Below are positions 8,474-16,583 of a DNA stretch of 28,494 bases, piece by piece. The notes under the pieces were generated by a model. That model did not search any database, was not told where the DNA came from, and saw nothing but the letters and a program-made list of their open reading frames with translations. The position numbers and the translations under genes are program-made. Source of the DNA: DATFMP01 sp035266845 (GTDB lineage Bacteria > SAR324 > JACQKK01); assembly GCA_035266845.1 (NCBI GenBank), contig DATFMP010000036.1, positions 1 through 28,494 of the forward strand, written 5' to 3'. How positions within the stretch are numbered: the first letter of the stretch is position 1; each line of letters opens with the position of its first letter.

Positions 8474-9292
8474 ATGGCAAAGCTGAAGCTGGCCTACGAT
8501 GCCGACCCGAACCTGCACGACGGGCGACCCGTGCTGGTGCTGCTGCACGGCTTCACGCAGGATCGCCACGCCTGGGACTGGGTGCGCGATGCCCTGCGCC
8601 GCGTGGGCCCCACCGTGGCCGTGGACCTGATCGGGCACGGGGAATCGCCCAAGCCGGAGGCGCTGGCGCCCTATCGGCTGGACGCCTGCCTGGAGCAGCT
8701 CGACGATGTGCTGGAGGCGCTCAAGGTGCCGAGCGCCTGGTGGATGGGCTACTCCATGGGCGGGCGCATGGCCCTGCAGATGGCCGTGCACCGCGCCGCG
8801 CGGGTGGAGGGGCTGGTGCTGGTCTCCACCACCGCGGGCATCCCGGAGCTGGACGTGCGGGCGGAGCGCATCAAGGCCGACGAGGCCCTGGCGGCCCGCA
8901 TCCCGGGCTGGGGCATGGAGGCCTTCGTGGACTACTGGATGGGCCTGCCGCTCTTCGATAGCCTGCAGCGCCTGCCCCCCAACCAGCGCCTGGTGCTGCG
9001 GCGGCAGCGGCTGGCCAACTCGCCCGTGGGGCTGGCCAACTCCCTGCGCGGCATGGGCGCTGGCGCCCTGCCGTCCGTGTGGGGTCACCTGCGCGACCTG
9101 TCCCTGCCGGCCCTGGTGGTGGCGGGGGAGCTGGACGAGAAGTTCGCGGCCCTGGCGCGCAGCCTGGCCGCGGCCCTGCCGGAGAGCCATCTCTCCATCG
9201 TGCCCGACTGCGGCCACTCTGTGATGCTGGAGCAACCCCAGCGCTTCGTCTCGGCCGTGCAGGGCTTCTTCCAGCGCCTCAAGGCCGCCTGA
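8474..9292 (+). CDS. menH: SHCHC synthase MenH (alpha/beta hydrolase)
   Basis: A 272-residue alpha/beta-hydrolase that eliminates pyruvate from SEPHCHC to give SHCHC, the step after MenD. The catalytic triad is Ser94 in the nucleophile elbow GYSMGG, Asp221 in AGELDEKF and His248 in DCGHSVMLEQP; the oxyanion region is LLHGFTQDRHAW. The ATG at 8474 has GGAG 5 bases upstream. Hydrolases of this fold are hard to tell apart, but the position right after menD, the length and GHGES/YRLDACLEQLDDVL support MenH. Confidence 0.88.
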   Translation: MAKLKLAYDADPNLHDGRPVLVLLHGFTQDRHAWDWVRDALRRVGPTVAVDLIGHGESPKPEALAPYRLDACLEQLDDVLEALKVPSAWWMGYSMGGRMALQMAVHRAARVEGLVLVSTTAGIPELDVRAERIKADEALAARIPGWGMEAFVDYWMGLPLFDSLQRLPPNQRLVLRRQRLANSPVGLANSLRGMGAGALPSVWGHLRDLSLPALVVAGELDEKFAALARSLAAALPESHLSIVPDCGHSVMLEQPQRFVSAVQGFFQRLKAA

Positions 9293-9367
9293 GGCGCCGG
9301 CGCGCGGCTGCGCCCCCTGCGCCACCCTGGAGCCGCACCGCTCCCCCGCCGCCCTGGAGGCCGCCGC

Positions 9368-10534
9368 TTGCCCGCACCCGTGCTCCCGCAACCACCGGCC
9401 CACGACGCCTCGCCCGCCGCCCAGCCTGCGTCGCCGCGCGGCGCCCGCGTTTGGCTGTCGCGGCGCCTGCGGCACCTGGCGGTGGGGCTGGCCCTGCTGC
9501 CGCTGCTGGGGGGCTGCTCGCAGATCGCCTACTACTGGCAGGCGGGCCTGGGGCAGTGGGAGATCCTGCACAAGCGCGAGCCCATCAGCGAGGTGCTGGC
9601 GGACCCCGCCGTCTCCGCCGAGACCAAGCGCAAGCTGCGCCTGGTGCTGAGCGTGCAGGACTTCGCCACCAAGGCGCTGGCGCTGCCGACCAAGGGCCAC
9701 TACACCACCTATGCCGACCTGGGCCGGCCCTACGTGAGCTGGCTGGTGGTGGCCACGCCCGCGCTCTCCCTGGCCGAGCACCGCTTCTGCTACCCGATCG
9801 TGGGCTGCCTGGGCTACCGCGGCTACTTTGCCAAGGCCGACGCGCAGGCCGAGGCGGCGGAGCTGCACGCCGACGGGCTGGATACCCTGGTGCGCCCCGT
9901 GCGGGCGTATTCCACGCTGGGCTGGTTCAACGACCCGGTGCTGAACACCTTCCTGGCCGGGGACGACACGGAGCTCATCGGCACCATCATCCACGAGCAG
10001 ACCCATCGCCTGTACTTCCTCAAGGGTGCCACGGACTTCAACGAGTCCTTCGCGGTGTTCGTGGAGGGCGAGGGCGTGCGTCGCTATCTCTCGCAGCCGG
10101 GCGAGAATCCCGCCCTCATCACGCGCTACGAGGCCATCCGGGCCGATCAACAGCGCTTCCTGGACATCGTGCGGCGGGGCCGCGCGCGGCTGGCGGAGCT
10201 GTACGGCTCCGACCTGCCGGACGCGGACAAGCGGACGCGCAAGCCCGCGCTGTTCGAGGCCATGCGCCAGGACTATCAAAAGGAACGGTCGTCGTTTACA
10301 CTGTTGAACTATGATGACTGGTTTGCCCAGCCGCTCAACAATGCCTATCTCGCGGGCGTCGAGCAGTACGCCCGCCACGTCGCGGCCTTCCGCGCGCTCT
10401 TCATTGAGAGCGGGCGCGACTTTCCCCGCTTTTACGCGGCGGTGGAGGCCCTGGGGGCCCTGCCGGCCGACGAGCGCGAGGCCCGCCTGAACCGACTGGA
10501 GCACAAGGTTGTTGCGCGATCCGAACACCCCTGA
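9368..10534 (+). CDS. DUF2265 family predicted zinc aminopeptidase, lipoprotein
   Basis: A 388-residue protein of the predicted aminopeptidase family DUF2265 (COG4324). A hydrophobic segment ends in a lipobox, LPLLGGC, with the lipidated cysteine at position 50, so it should be anchored in the envelope facing the periplasm. The zinc motif HEQTH lies at 209-213, within a family block that includes YSTLGWFNDPVLNTF and FNESFAVFVEGEGVRR (the latter likely supplying a third ligand). The TTG at 9368 is chosen because GGAGG lies 7 bases upstream and no ATG precedes the lipobox; the stretch before the signal segment is unusually long. The substrate is unknown. The gene overlaps lipA by 26 bases. Confidence 0.82.
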   Translation: MPAPVLPQPPAHDASPAAQPASPRGARVWLSRRLRHLAVGLALLPLLGGCSQIAYYWQAGLGQWEILHKREPISEVLADPAVSAETKRKLRLVLSVQDFATKALALPTKGHYTTYADLGRPYVSWLVVATPALSLAEHRFCYPIVGCLGYRGYFAKADAQAEAAELHADGLDTLVRPVRAYSTLGWFNDPVLNTFLAGDDTELIGTIIHEQTHRLYFLKGATDFNESFAVFVEGEGVRRYLSQPGENPALITRYEAIRADQQRFLDIVRRGRARLAELYGSDLPDADKRTRKPALFEAMRQDYQKERSSFTLLNYDDWFAQPLNNAYLAGVEQYARHVAAFRALFIESGRDFPRFYAAVEALGALPADEREARLNRLEHKVVARSEHP

Positions 10535-11444
10535 ATCCGTCGCCCCCGAATCCGCCCGCAAGCCCGACTGGCTGAAGGTGAAGGTGCCCCAGGGCGAGCG
10601 CTTCGCCTGGATTCGCAGGCAGGCCCGCACCCTGCGCCTGCACACCGTGTGCGAGGAGGCGCGCTGCCCCAACATCGGCGAGTGCTGGCAGGGCGGCACG
10701 GCCACCTTCATGCTGATGGGCGATACCTGCACGCGCGGCTGCCGCTTCTGCTCGGTCAAGACGGCGCGGCACCCCGGGGCGCTGGACGCCGCCGAGCCCG
10801 CCAACATCGCGGAGACCATCCGCGGGATGGGGCTGGACTACGTGGTGCTGACCTCCGTGAACCGCGACGACCTGCCGGACCAGGGCGCGGGGCACTTCGC
10901 GGAGACCATCCGCCGCAGCCAACTGGCCAGCCCGGAACTGCTGATCGAGGTGCTGATCCCGGACTTCCAGGGCCGCACGGACCTGGTGGACGAGATCGTC
11001 CGCGCCAAGCCCGCCGTGATCGCTCACAACGTGGAGACCGTGGAGCGCCTGCAGGGCCCCGTGCGCGATCCGCGCGCCAGCTTCGCGCAGTCCCTGGGCG
11101 TGCTGGACTACGTGAAGCGCAGCGCCCCGCACATCAGGACCAAGTCCTCGCTGATGCTGGGGCTGGGCGAGACGGAGGACGAGGTGCTGGAGACCATGCG
11201 CGCCCTGCGCGCGGTGGACGTGGACTTCCTCACCCTGGGCCAGTACCTGCAGCCCGACCGCCGCAAACTCAAGGTGCGCGCCTTCATCCATCCGGACGTG
11301 TTCGCGCGGCTGGAGGCCCTGGGGCTGGAGATGGGCTTCGGCTACGTGGCCGCCGGGCCGCTGGTGCGCTCGTCCTATCGCGCCGCGGAGTTCTTCATCG
11401 CCCGCAAGCTGCGCGGCGAGCGCGGCGCACCGGCCGCCTCCTGA
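10509..11444 (+). CDS. lipA: Lipoyl synthase LipA
   Basis: A 311-residue radical-SAM enzyme that inserts two sulfurs into protein-bound octanoyl groups to make the lipoyl cofactor. It has both iron-sulfur sites: the auxiliary cluster CX4CX5C at Cys48, Cys53 and Cys59, and the radical-SAM CX3CX2C at Cys74, Cys78 and Cys81. The conserved C-terminal RSSY is present (VRSSYRAAEFF), whose serine ligates the auxiliary cluster in known LipA. The TTG at 10509 is chosen because GGAG lies 7 bases upstream; it places the start inside the end of the preceding gene, suggesting translational coupling. The octanoyltransferase gene lipB is not in the window. Confidence 0.95.
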   Translation: MLRDPNTPESVAPESARKPDWLKVKVPQGERFAWIRRQARTLRLHTVCEEARCPNIGECWQGGTATFMLMGDTCTRGCRFCSVKTARHPGALDAAEPANIAETIRGMGLDYVVLTSVNRDDLPDQGAGHFAETIRRSQLASPELLIEVLIPDFQGRTDLVDEIVRAKPAVIAHNVETVERLQGPVRDPRASFAQSLGVLDYVKRSAPHIRTKSSLMLGLGETEDEVLETMRALRAVDVDFLTLGQYLQPDRRKLKVRAFIHPDVFARLEALGLEMGFGYVAAGPLVRSSYRAAEFFIARKLRGERGAPAAS

Positions 11445-11481
11445 GCCCGCGCGGGCCGACCGCCCTGCACCCCGCCGCCCC

Positions 11482-11910
11482 ATGGCCACCCAACCCTCCG
11501 GCCCCGCAGGCACGCCACACTCCGCCGGCGGGGGCCACCACGTGACGCCCATGCTTTGGGTCACGGCGCTGCTGTTGCTGCTGGTGCCCTGGCTGGAGCT
11601 GTGGCTGCTGATTAGCCTGGACCTCGCGCTGCCGGTTGTGGTATTGGAGGGGGCAGTGACCGCGGCGGTGGGCTGGTGGTTCGCCCGGCGCGAAGGGCTG
11701 GACCTGTGGACGGAGCTGGAATCGGACATCCAGAACCACCGCGTGCCCACGGAGGAGGCGCTGGACGCCATGCTGGCCGTGCTGGGGGGCTGGGGGCTGA
11801 TCGTCCCCGGGTTCATCACCGACCTGCTGGGCGCGGCGCTGCTGGCGCCGGTGGTGCGGCGCCTGCTGATTCCCCCGCTGCGGCGCTTGGTGCGCGACTA
11901 TCTGGTGTGA
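11482..11910 (+). CDS. fxsA: FxsA family membrane protein
   Basis: A 142-residue inner-membrane protein of the FxsA family. E. coli FxsA, overproduced, relieves exclusion of phage T7 by the F plasmid; its normal role is unknown. The hydrophobic segment MLWVTALLLLLVPWLELWLL is followed by the family core GGWGLIVPGFITDLLGAALL and a basic tail, RRLLIPPLRRLVRDY. The first 20 residues (Gly/Ser/His-rich) look disordered; an in-frame GTG at 11542 would start directly before the membrane segment, and neither start has a strong ribosome binding site. It follows lipA by 37 bases. Confidence 0.85.
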   Translation: MATQPSGPAGTPHSAGGGHHVTPMLWVTALLLLLVPWLELWLLISLDLALPVVVLEGAVTAAVGWWFARREGLDLWTELESDIQNHRVPTEEALDAMLAVLGGWGLIVPGFITDLLGAALLAPVVRRLLIPPLRRLVRDYLV

Positions 11911-11941
11911 CGGATCCGGCGCTGCCGATCCGAACGATGCC

Positions 11942-11958
11942 CCGCGGCCCGGCCGCGG
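11942..11958 (+). terminator. Possible weak terminator or attenuator hairpin before scpB
   Basis: CCGCGGC-CCG-GCCGCGG forms a 7-bp GC stem followed only by TTTCC, in the 91-base gap between fxsA and scpB. The short U stretch makes a true terminator doubtful; partial attenuation is possible. Confidence 0.25.
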
Positions 11959-12001
11959 TTTCCATGGAAGGAACGCATCCCATCAGCAGGGAGCCAAGCG
12001 G

Positions 12002-12565
12002 ATGAACGAGCAGGATGCCCGCAAGGTGGTGGAGGCGGTGCTGTTCTCCTCCGCCGAGGTGCTCACGGCGCGGCAGCTCGTCGCTATTCTGGGCAGCTCC
12101 AGCGTGCCCCAGGTGGCCGAGATCGTCGCCGCGCTGAACGGGGAGTACGAGCGCAGCAGCCGCACCTTCCGCATCGTGCCGGTGGGCGACGGCTACCAGA
12201 TGCGCACCCTGCCCATGTACAAGACCTGGATCGCCAAGGCCGAGCCGCTCAAGACCGTGCGCCTCACCCCGCCCGCCCTGGAGACCCTGTCCATCGTCGC
12301 CTACCGCCAGCCCGTCACCCGCGCGGAGATCGAGCACGTGCGCGGCGTGGACTGCTCCGGCGCCCTGCGGCGCCTGCTGGAGCTGCGCCTGGTGAAGATC
12401 CTGGGCAAGGACAAGGGCCCCGGCCGGCCCATCATCTACGGCACCTCCCGCGAGTTCCTGAGCCTGTTCAACCTGGCCGACCTGCGCGACCTGCCCACCC
12501 TGGAAGACTTCGACCTGCGTCCGCAGGAGCTGCCCCCGGCCGCCCAGGGCGGCGAGCCGGGCTAA
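12002..12565 (+). CDS. scpB: Segregation and condensation protein B
   Basis: A 187-residue kleisin-associated protein that, with ScpA, completes the SMC condensin ring for chromosome compaction and segregation. It has the two-winged-helix layout: VVEAVLFSSAEVLTARQL at the start, LPMYKTWI in the middle, then the family block LSIVAYRQPVTRAEIEHVRGV and GPGRPIIYGTSREFL. A short Pro/Glu-rich tail follows residue 165. The ATG at 12002 has GGGAG 8 bases upstream. scpA, normally the upstream neighbour, is not present here. It converges on radA with only 11 bases between the stop codons. Confidence 0.93.
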   Translation: MNEQDARKVVEAVLFSSAEVLTARQLVAILGSSSVPQVAEIVAALNGEYERSSRTFRIVPVGDGYQMRTLPMYKTWIAKAEPLKTVRLTPPALETLSIVAYRQPVTRAEIEHVRGVDCSGALRRLLELRLVKILGKDKGPGRPIIYGTSREFLSLFNLADLRDLPTLEDFDLRPQELPPAAQGGEPG

Positions 12566-12576
12566 GCCGGTCGCCG

Positions 12577-13968
12577 CTACCCGAACAGCGCCTCGGCCAG
12601 GGCCTGCACGGTGGGGACGGTGGAAACGCGCAGGCCCTGGGGGGCCGGGTGCGCGGCGCCGCCGGGGGCGGGGGGCACGATGGCATGAGTGAAGCCCAGG
12701 CGCGCGGCTTCGGCCAGGCGCTCCGGCGTGAAGCGCACACTGCGGAGCTCGCCCGTGAGGCCCACCTCGCCGAAGACCACCGTGGCGGCATCCACCGGGC
12801 GATTGCGGTAGCTGGAGAGCAACGCGGCCACCACGGCGGCATCCAGCGCGGGCTCCGTGATGCGCAGGCCGCCCACCACGTTCAGGTACACGTCCACCCC
12901 CGCCAGGGCATCGCCCAGGTGCTTCTCGATCACCGCCTGCAGCAAGGCGGCACGGTTGCCGTCCAGCCCGGCGGCGGTGCGCCGCGCATAGGCGGATGCG
13001 TGCTCGCCCACCAGGGCCTGGATCTCCACGGGCAGGGGCCGCGAGCCCTCCATGCCCACGAACACCACGGTGCCCGGCGCGCCCGCGCTGCGCTCGGCCA
13101 GGAACAGGGCGCCGGGGTTGTCCACCGGCTCCATGCCGCCGGCGGTCATGGCGAACAGGCCGATCTCGTTGACGGTGCCGAAGCGGTTCTTCACCGAGCG
13201 CAGGATGCGCTGCGGGCGCTCGTCGCGGCCCTCCAGGTAGAGCACCACGTCCACCATGTGCTCCAGCGTGCGGGGCCCGGCCAGCGCACCCTCCTTGGTG
13301 ACGTGCCCCACCAGGATTACGGCGCAGTCGCGCGCCTTGGCCTGGCGGATCAGCGCCGCCGCGCAGGCCCGCACCTGGGAGACGTTGCCCGCGATGCCGT
13401 CCAGCTCCGGCGTGCGCAGGGTCTGGATGGAATCCACCACGGCCAGCGCGGGCGCCAGGCGCTCGGTTTCCGCCAGCACGGCCTCCAGCTCCACCTCGGC
13501 CAGCAGGTGCACGCCCTCGCCCTGCAGGCCCAGCCGCGTGGCCCGGCTGCGGATCTGCGCGGCGGATTCCTCCGCGCTCACGTACAGGGTGCCCTGGCCC
13601 TGGGCCGCGATGCCGTCCAGCACCTGCAGCACCAGGGTGGACTTGCCGATGCCGGGGTCGCCCCCCAGCAGCACCACGGAGCCCGGCAGCAGGCCCCCGC
13701 CCAGCACCCGATCCACCTCCGCGATGCCCGTGGCCAGCCGCGGCGCCTCGCCCTCCGCCGCCACCTCGCGCAGGGGGCGCGCGGCCGGCGCGGCGGCGGC
13801 CTGCCCCGGCCCGGCGCGGCGGGATTGCAGACGCACCACGCCAGAGCCGTAGGCGCTCAGGTCCTCTTCCACGGAGTGCCACTCGCCGCACTCCGAGCAG
13901 CGCCCCATCCACTTGGGATAGCGCGCGCCGCAGGCGTTGCAGACGAAGGCGAGGGGATTGCGGGCCAT
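12577..13968 (-). CDS. radA: DNA repair protein RadA (Sms)
   Basis: A 463-residue RecA-related ATPase/helicase that drives branch migration and processing of recombination intermediates. The N-terminal zinc finger is Cys10, Cys13, Cys24 and Cys27. Walker A is GDPGIGKST (residues 103-111) and the RadA-specific KNRFG motif begins at Lys260. The C-terminal Lon-like domain contains EPALDAAVVAALLSSYRNRPV and GEVGLTGELR. The length is typical. No clear ribosome binding site is seen at the ATG at 13968. It lies 43 bases downstream of a low-complexity gene on the same strand and is probably transcribed with it. Confidence 0.96.
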   Translation of the reverse strand: MARNPLAFVCNACGARYPKWMGRCSECGEWHSVEEDLSAYGSGVVRLQSRRAGPGQAAAAPAARPLREVAAEGEAPRLATGIAEVDRVLGGGLLPGSVVLLGGDPGIGKSTLVLQVLDGIAAQGQGTLYVSAEESAAQIRSRATRLGLQGEGVHLLAEVELEAVLAETERLAPALAVVDSIQTLRTPELDGIAGNVSQVRACAAALIRQAKARDCAVILVGHVTKEGALAGPRTLEHMVDVVLYLEGRDERPQRILRSVKNRFGTVNEIGLFAMTAGGMEPVDNPGALFLAERSAGAPGTVVFVGMEGSRPLPVEIQALVGEHASAYARRTAAGLDGNRAALLQAVIEKHLGDALAGVDVYLNVVGGLRITEPALDAAVVAALLSSYRNRPVDAATVVFGEVGLTGELRSVRFTPERLAEAARLGFTHAIVPPAPGGAAHPAPQGLRVSTVPTVQALAEALFG

Positions 13969-14011
13969 GGCGCGGAACGCGTGGGGGTGCGGTGCGGGCC
14001 CGGGGCGGCGG

Positions 14012-14554
14012 TCAGGACTGCGCGGGGGTGTCGCGCTTGTAGTGGCGGGTCAGGGCGCTGCGCCACTCGTCCACGCTCAGCGTGACGCGGCTGCCATCCT
14101 CCAGTTCCATCCAGCAGCCGTCGGCGTCGTTGCCGTAGCGCAGCACCACAGGTTCTGCCACGGCAGCAGGTTCGGCGGCGCCGGCTTCCGGCGCGCTGTC
14201 TTCGGCAGCCGCGACTGGCGCCACCTCCGGTTCCGAAGCCGGAGTCGGCTGGGCGATGGGCGTGGCGTCTTCGGTCGCGGCTTGCGGCTTGGTTTTAGGC
14301 GAGGCTTCGGTGGCCGCCTTGGTTTCGGGCTTGGGTGCAGCCGTGCCGTCGGGCGTGGCCTCGGCCTTGGACGTGCTCGCAGGCTTGTCGGCAGCTTTGG
14401 CGGCCTTGCGCACCCCGCGACCCGTGCCGGCATCCTTGGCCGCGGCCTTGCTCGCGGTGGCGGAGTCGCCCGCGCCGTTGGAGCCGGCCGGGTGCTCCCC
14501 ATCGAGCAGGAGTTCAGCTTGCAGATCGGCCTTGGAGCCGTTGGCCTTGCTCAT
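14012..14554 (-). CDS. Hypothetical protein with Ala/Lys/Pro-rich N-terminus and short C-terminal domain
   Basis: A 180-residue protein I do not recognise. Residues 1 to about 135 are low-complexity and rich in Ala, Lys, Pro, Thr and Glu, basic at first (RKAAKAADKPASTSKAEA) and acidic later (EPEVAPVAAAEDSAPEAGAAEP), so probably disordered. The last 45 residues, from VVLRYGNDADGCWMELEDGS to the end, look folded: a small beta hairpin followed by a helix with basic residues. The ATG at 14554 has AGGGA 6 bases upstream; an adjacent GTG would add one residue. Codon use fits a real gene, and it lies directly upstream of radA. The opposite split charge suggests a linker or a DNA/RNA-associated protein, which is inference only. 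Confidence 0.7.
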   Translation of the reverse strand: MSKANGSKADLQAELLLDGEHPAGSNGAGDSATASKAAAKDAGTGRGVRKAAKAADKPASTSKAEATPDGTAAPKPETKAATEASPKTKPQAATEDATPIAQPTPASEPEVAPVAAAEDSAPEAGAAEPAAVAEPVVLRYGNDADGCWMELEDGSRVTLSVDEWRSALTRHYKRDTPAQS

Positions 14555-14620
14555 CACCAGTCCCTGGAGGCAGGACGCTCCCCTTGGAGCGCGAAAGAAA
14601 AGCGAACCACAACTCGTCCA

Positions 14621-14650
14621 TCTGTATCATTTAGTGGGGGAAGCGGACAA
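14621..14650 (-). promoter_or_regulatory. Predicted promoter for the low-complexity gene and radA
   Basis: On the minus strand TTGTCC (plus 14645-14650), an 18-base spacer and TACAGA (plus 14621-14626) resemble a sigma70 promoter about 70 bases upstream of the start at 14554. The surrounding sequence is the only AT-richer patch in the gap 14555-14864. Confidence 0.35.
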
Positions 14651-14756
14651 GGCGGGGGTCTGCCCACGGGGGAGTTCGACGGATCCGACGAGAGACCGCC
14701 CGCGGCCGGCGAGCCACCGGCTCCGACCCGCATCCCTGCCCGGCGCAACGCGGGAG

Positions 14757-14786
14757 TTGACCCGTCCGCGCCGCAACGCATAGGCT
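14757..14786 (+). promoter_or_regulatory. Predicted promoter for the substrate-binding protein gene
   Basis: TTGACC at 14757-14762, an 18-base spacer and TAGGCT at 14781-14786 give a moderate sigma70-type promoter about 80 bases before the start at 14865. Apart from this and the opposing promoter, I see nothing else in the gap of 310 bases. Confidence 0.35.
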
Positions 14787-14864
14787 GAAACGCCGCGGCC
14801 CCGCGGCTGACGCGCCCCACGGCGACCCGTCCGGCACCGGATGGCGCGCACACTGGAATCGGAC

Positions 14865-16565
14865 ATGGCGATGCGCAAGGGATTGGGCGGACTCCTGTGG
14901 GCAGCCGCACTGGCCGGCCTCGCCGTGGCCGGCGCGACGGTTGCGATCGGTGCGCCCGGAGCGGCCCCCGCGCCGCCGGCTATGGTGCGCGGCAACCCGG
15001 CGGCCGTGCAGGGCGGCGTGCGCCGCGACCACTTCGCCGTCTCCCCGGCCCAGCTGCACCCGCTCAATGCCACGGACCTCTACGCGAACCAGATCCTCCA
15101 GCGCATCTACGAAAGCCTGTCCGAGACGGACGTGGAGACGCTGGCGCATATCCCGCTGCTGGCCGAAAGCTGGGAGATCAGCCCGGACAAGCTGGTCTAC
15201 ACGTTCCACCTCGATCCGCGCGCCCGCTGGCAGGATGGGCGGCCCGTCACGGCCGACGACGTGGCGTTCAGCTTCCGCGTGCTGAACGATCCTCAGTTGC
15301 GTACCCGCGCCAAGTGGCAGGCCTACTACAGCAATGTGGCCGGCGTGGTCGTGTTGAATGCGCACACGGTGCGCTTCACCGTGCACCGCGACCACTTCCG
15401 CAACTTCACCAACATCGCCGGCCTGCGCATCGTCCCGCGGCACGGGTTTCCGGGGCTCGACCCCAACCGCACGCCGCTTTCCAAGCAGCCCATGGGCAGC
15501 GGCCCCTACAGGCTGGTGCGCTGGAAGAAGGGCGCCTCCCTGCTGCTGAAGAAGGATCCGCATTACTGGGGGCAGCACCTGCCGCAGAACGTGGGCCGCT
15601 ACAACCAGACGCTGCTGCTCACCAAGATCATCGCCCAGGACAAGGTGGCCCTGCAGGCCTTCAAGAAGGGCGACCTGGATGTGATCCTGTTCACCCCGGA
15701 AGAGTGGGTGCGCGAGGCAACCGGGCCCCTGTTCGGGCTGGGGGCGCAATCGGGCAAGCCGCTGATCAAGCTGGACGTGCAGAACCGCGCACCTCGCTCG
15801 TACCGCTACGTGGGCTGGAACCTGGGCTCCGTGCTCTTCCACGACGTGCGGGTACGCTGGGCCATGTCGCACCTGTTCGACCGCGACACGTTCATCGCCA
15901 AGTTCTACCACGGGTTGCGCGCCAAGGCGGTGGGGCCCTTCGCCGCCAACTCGCCCTACTGCTCGCCCAACGTGAAGCCGGTGGACTTCTCCATCCGCAA
16001 GGCCATCGCCCTGCTGCGCGCGGCGGGCTGGCGCGATACGGATGGCGACCAGGTGCTGGACAAGGACGGACAGCCGTTCCGCTTCACCATCATGACGGCG
16101 GACCCGGAAACCTCGGTGAAGATCCTCACGCTCACCAAGGAAGCCATGCGCAAGGCCGGCGTGGACATGCGCATCAAGGTGGTGGACTGGTCCACCCTGC
16201 TCACGCTGATCGACGAGTACCGCTTCGATGCGGTGATGCTGGGCTGGACGCGCTCGCCCTGGCCCGATCCCACCGCCCTGTGGGCCTCCAGCAGCGCAGT
16301 GCAAGGCGGTCTGAACCTGGTGCGCTACAAGAACCCGGAGGTGGACCGCCTGATCGCCAAGGCCACCCGCTCCATCCCGGAGGCCCAGCGCATCAAGCTC
16401 TACCGCCGCATCCACGAGATCATCCACGCGGATCAGCCCTACACCTTCCTCACCGAGAGCAGTCACACGCTGGTGGGCTACCGCCGCGGCTTCAAGCAGG
16501 TGCAGCCCTACTATGCCTACGACGTGGGCTTCGACTACTGGTGGATCGCCCAGCCCACGCGCTAA
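14865..16565 (+). CDS. ABC transporter substrate-binding protein, peptide/oligopeptide type (SBP family 5)
   Basis: A 566-residue periplasmic binding protein for peptides or related solutes. A signal peptide (MAMRKGLGG, then a hydrophobic run to about residue 30) precedes the family-5 fold: LYANQILQRIYESLSETD, HIPLLAESWEISPD, ARWQDGRPVTADDVAFSF, MGSGPYRLVRWKKG and the C-terminal half with DAVMLGWTRSPWPDP. DTDGDQVLDKDG near residue 393 is a calcium-loop-like insertion often seen in this family. The ATG at 14865 is preferred because the signal peptide fits; an ATG at 14841 would add 8 residues without a clear ribosome binding site. A YejB-like permease follows, so a YejA-like role is likely, but the ligand is unknown. 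Confidence 0.88.
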   Translation: MAMRKGLGGLLWAAALAGLAVAGATVAIGAPGAAPAPPAMVRGNPAAVQGGVRRDHFAVSPAQLHPLNATDLYANQILQRIYESLSETDVETLAHIPLLAESWEISPDKLVYTFHLDPRARWQDGRPVTADDVAFSFRVLNDPQLRTRAKWQAYYSNVAGVVVLNAHTVRFTVHRDHFRNFTNIAGLRIVPRHGFPGLDPNRTPLSKQPMGSGPYRLVRWKKGASLLLKKDPHYWGQHLPQNVGRYNQTLLLTKIIAQDKVALQAFKKGDLDVILFTPEEWVREATGPLFGLGAQSGKPLIKLDVQNRAPRSYRYVGWNLGSVLFHDVRVRWAMSHLFDRDTFIAKFYHGLRAKAVGPFAANSPYCSPNVKPVDFSIRKAIALLRAAGWRDTDGDQVLDKDGQPFRFTIMTADPETSVKILTLTKEAMRKAGVDMRIKVVDWSTLLTLIDEYRFDAVMLGWTRSPWPDPTALWASSSAVQGGLNLVRYKNPEVDRLIAKATRSIPEAQRIKLYRRIHEIIHADQPYTFLTESSHTLVGYRRGFKQVQPYYAYDVGFDYWWIAQPTR

Positions 16566-16583
16566 GTTTTGAGAAGCATTTCG

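Noticed and set aside
5114..10819. A 1901-codon open frame on the minus strand across menF, menD, menH and lipA
   Set aside because: It is a stop-free antisense shadow caused by high GC and third-position bias; its translation is a low-complexity His/Gln/Arg/Gly-rich string with no domain, and every gene beneath it is a well-recognised plus-strand gene.
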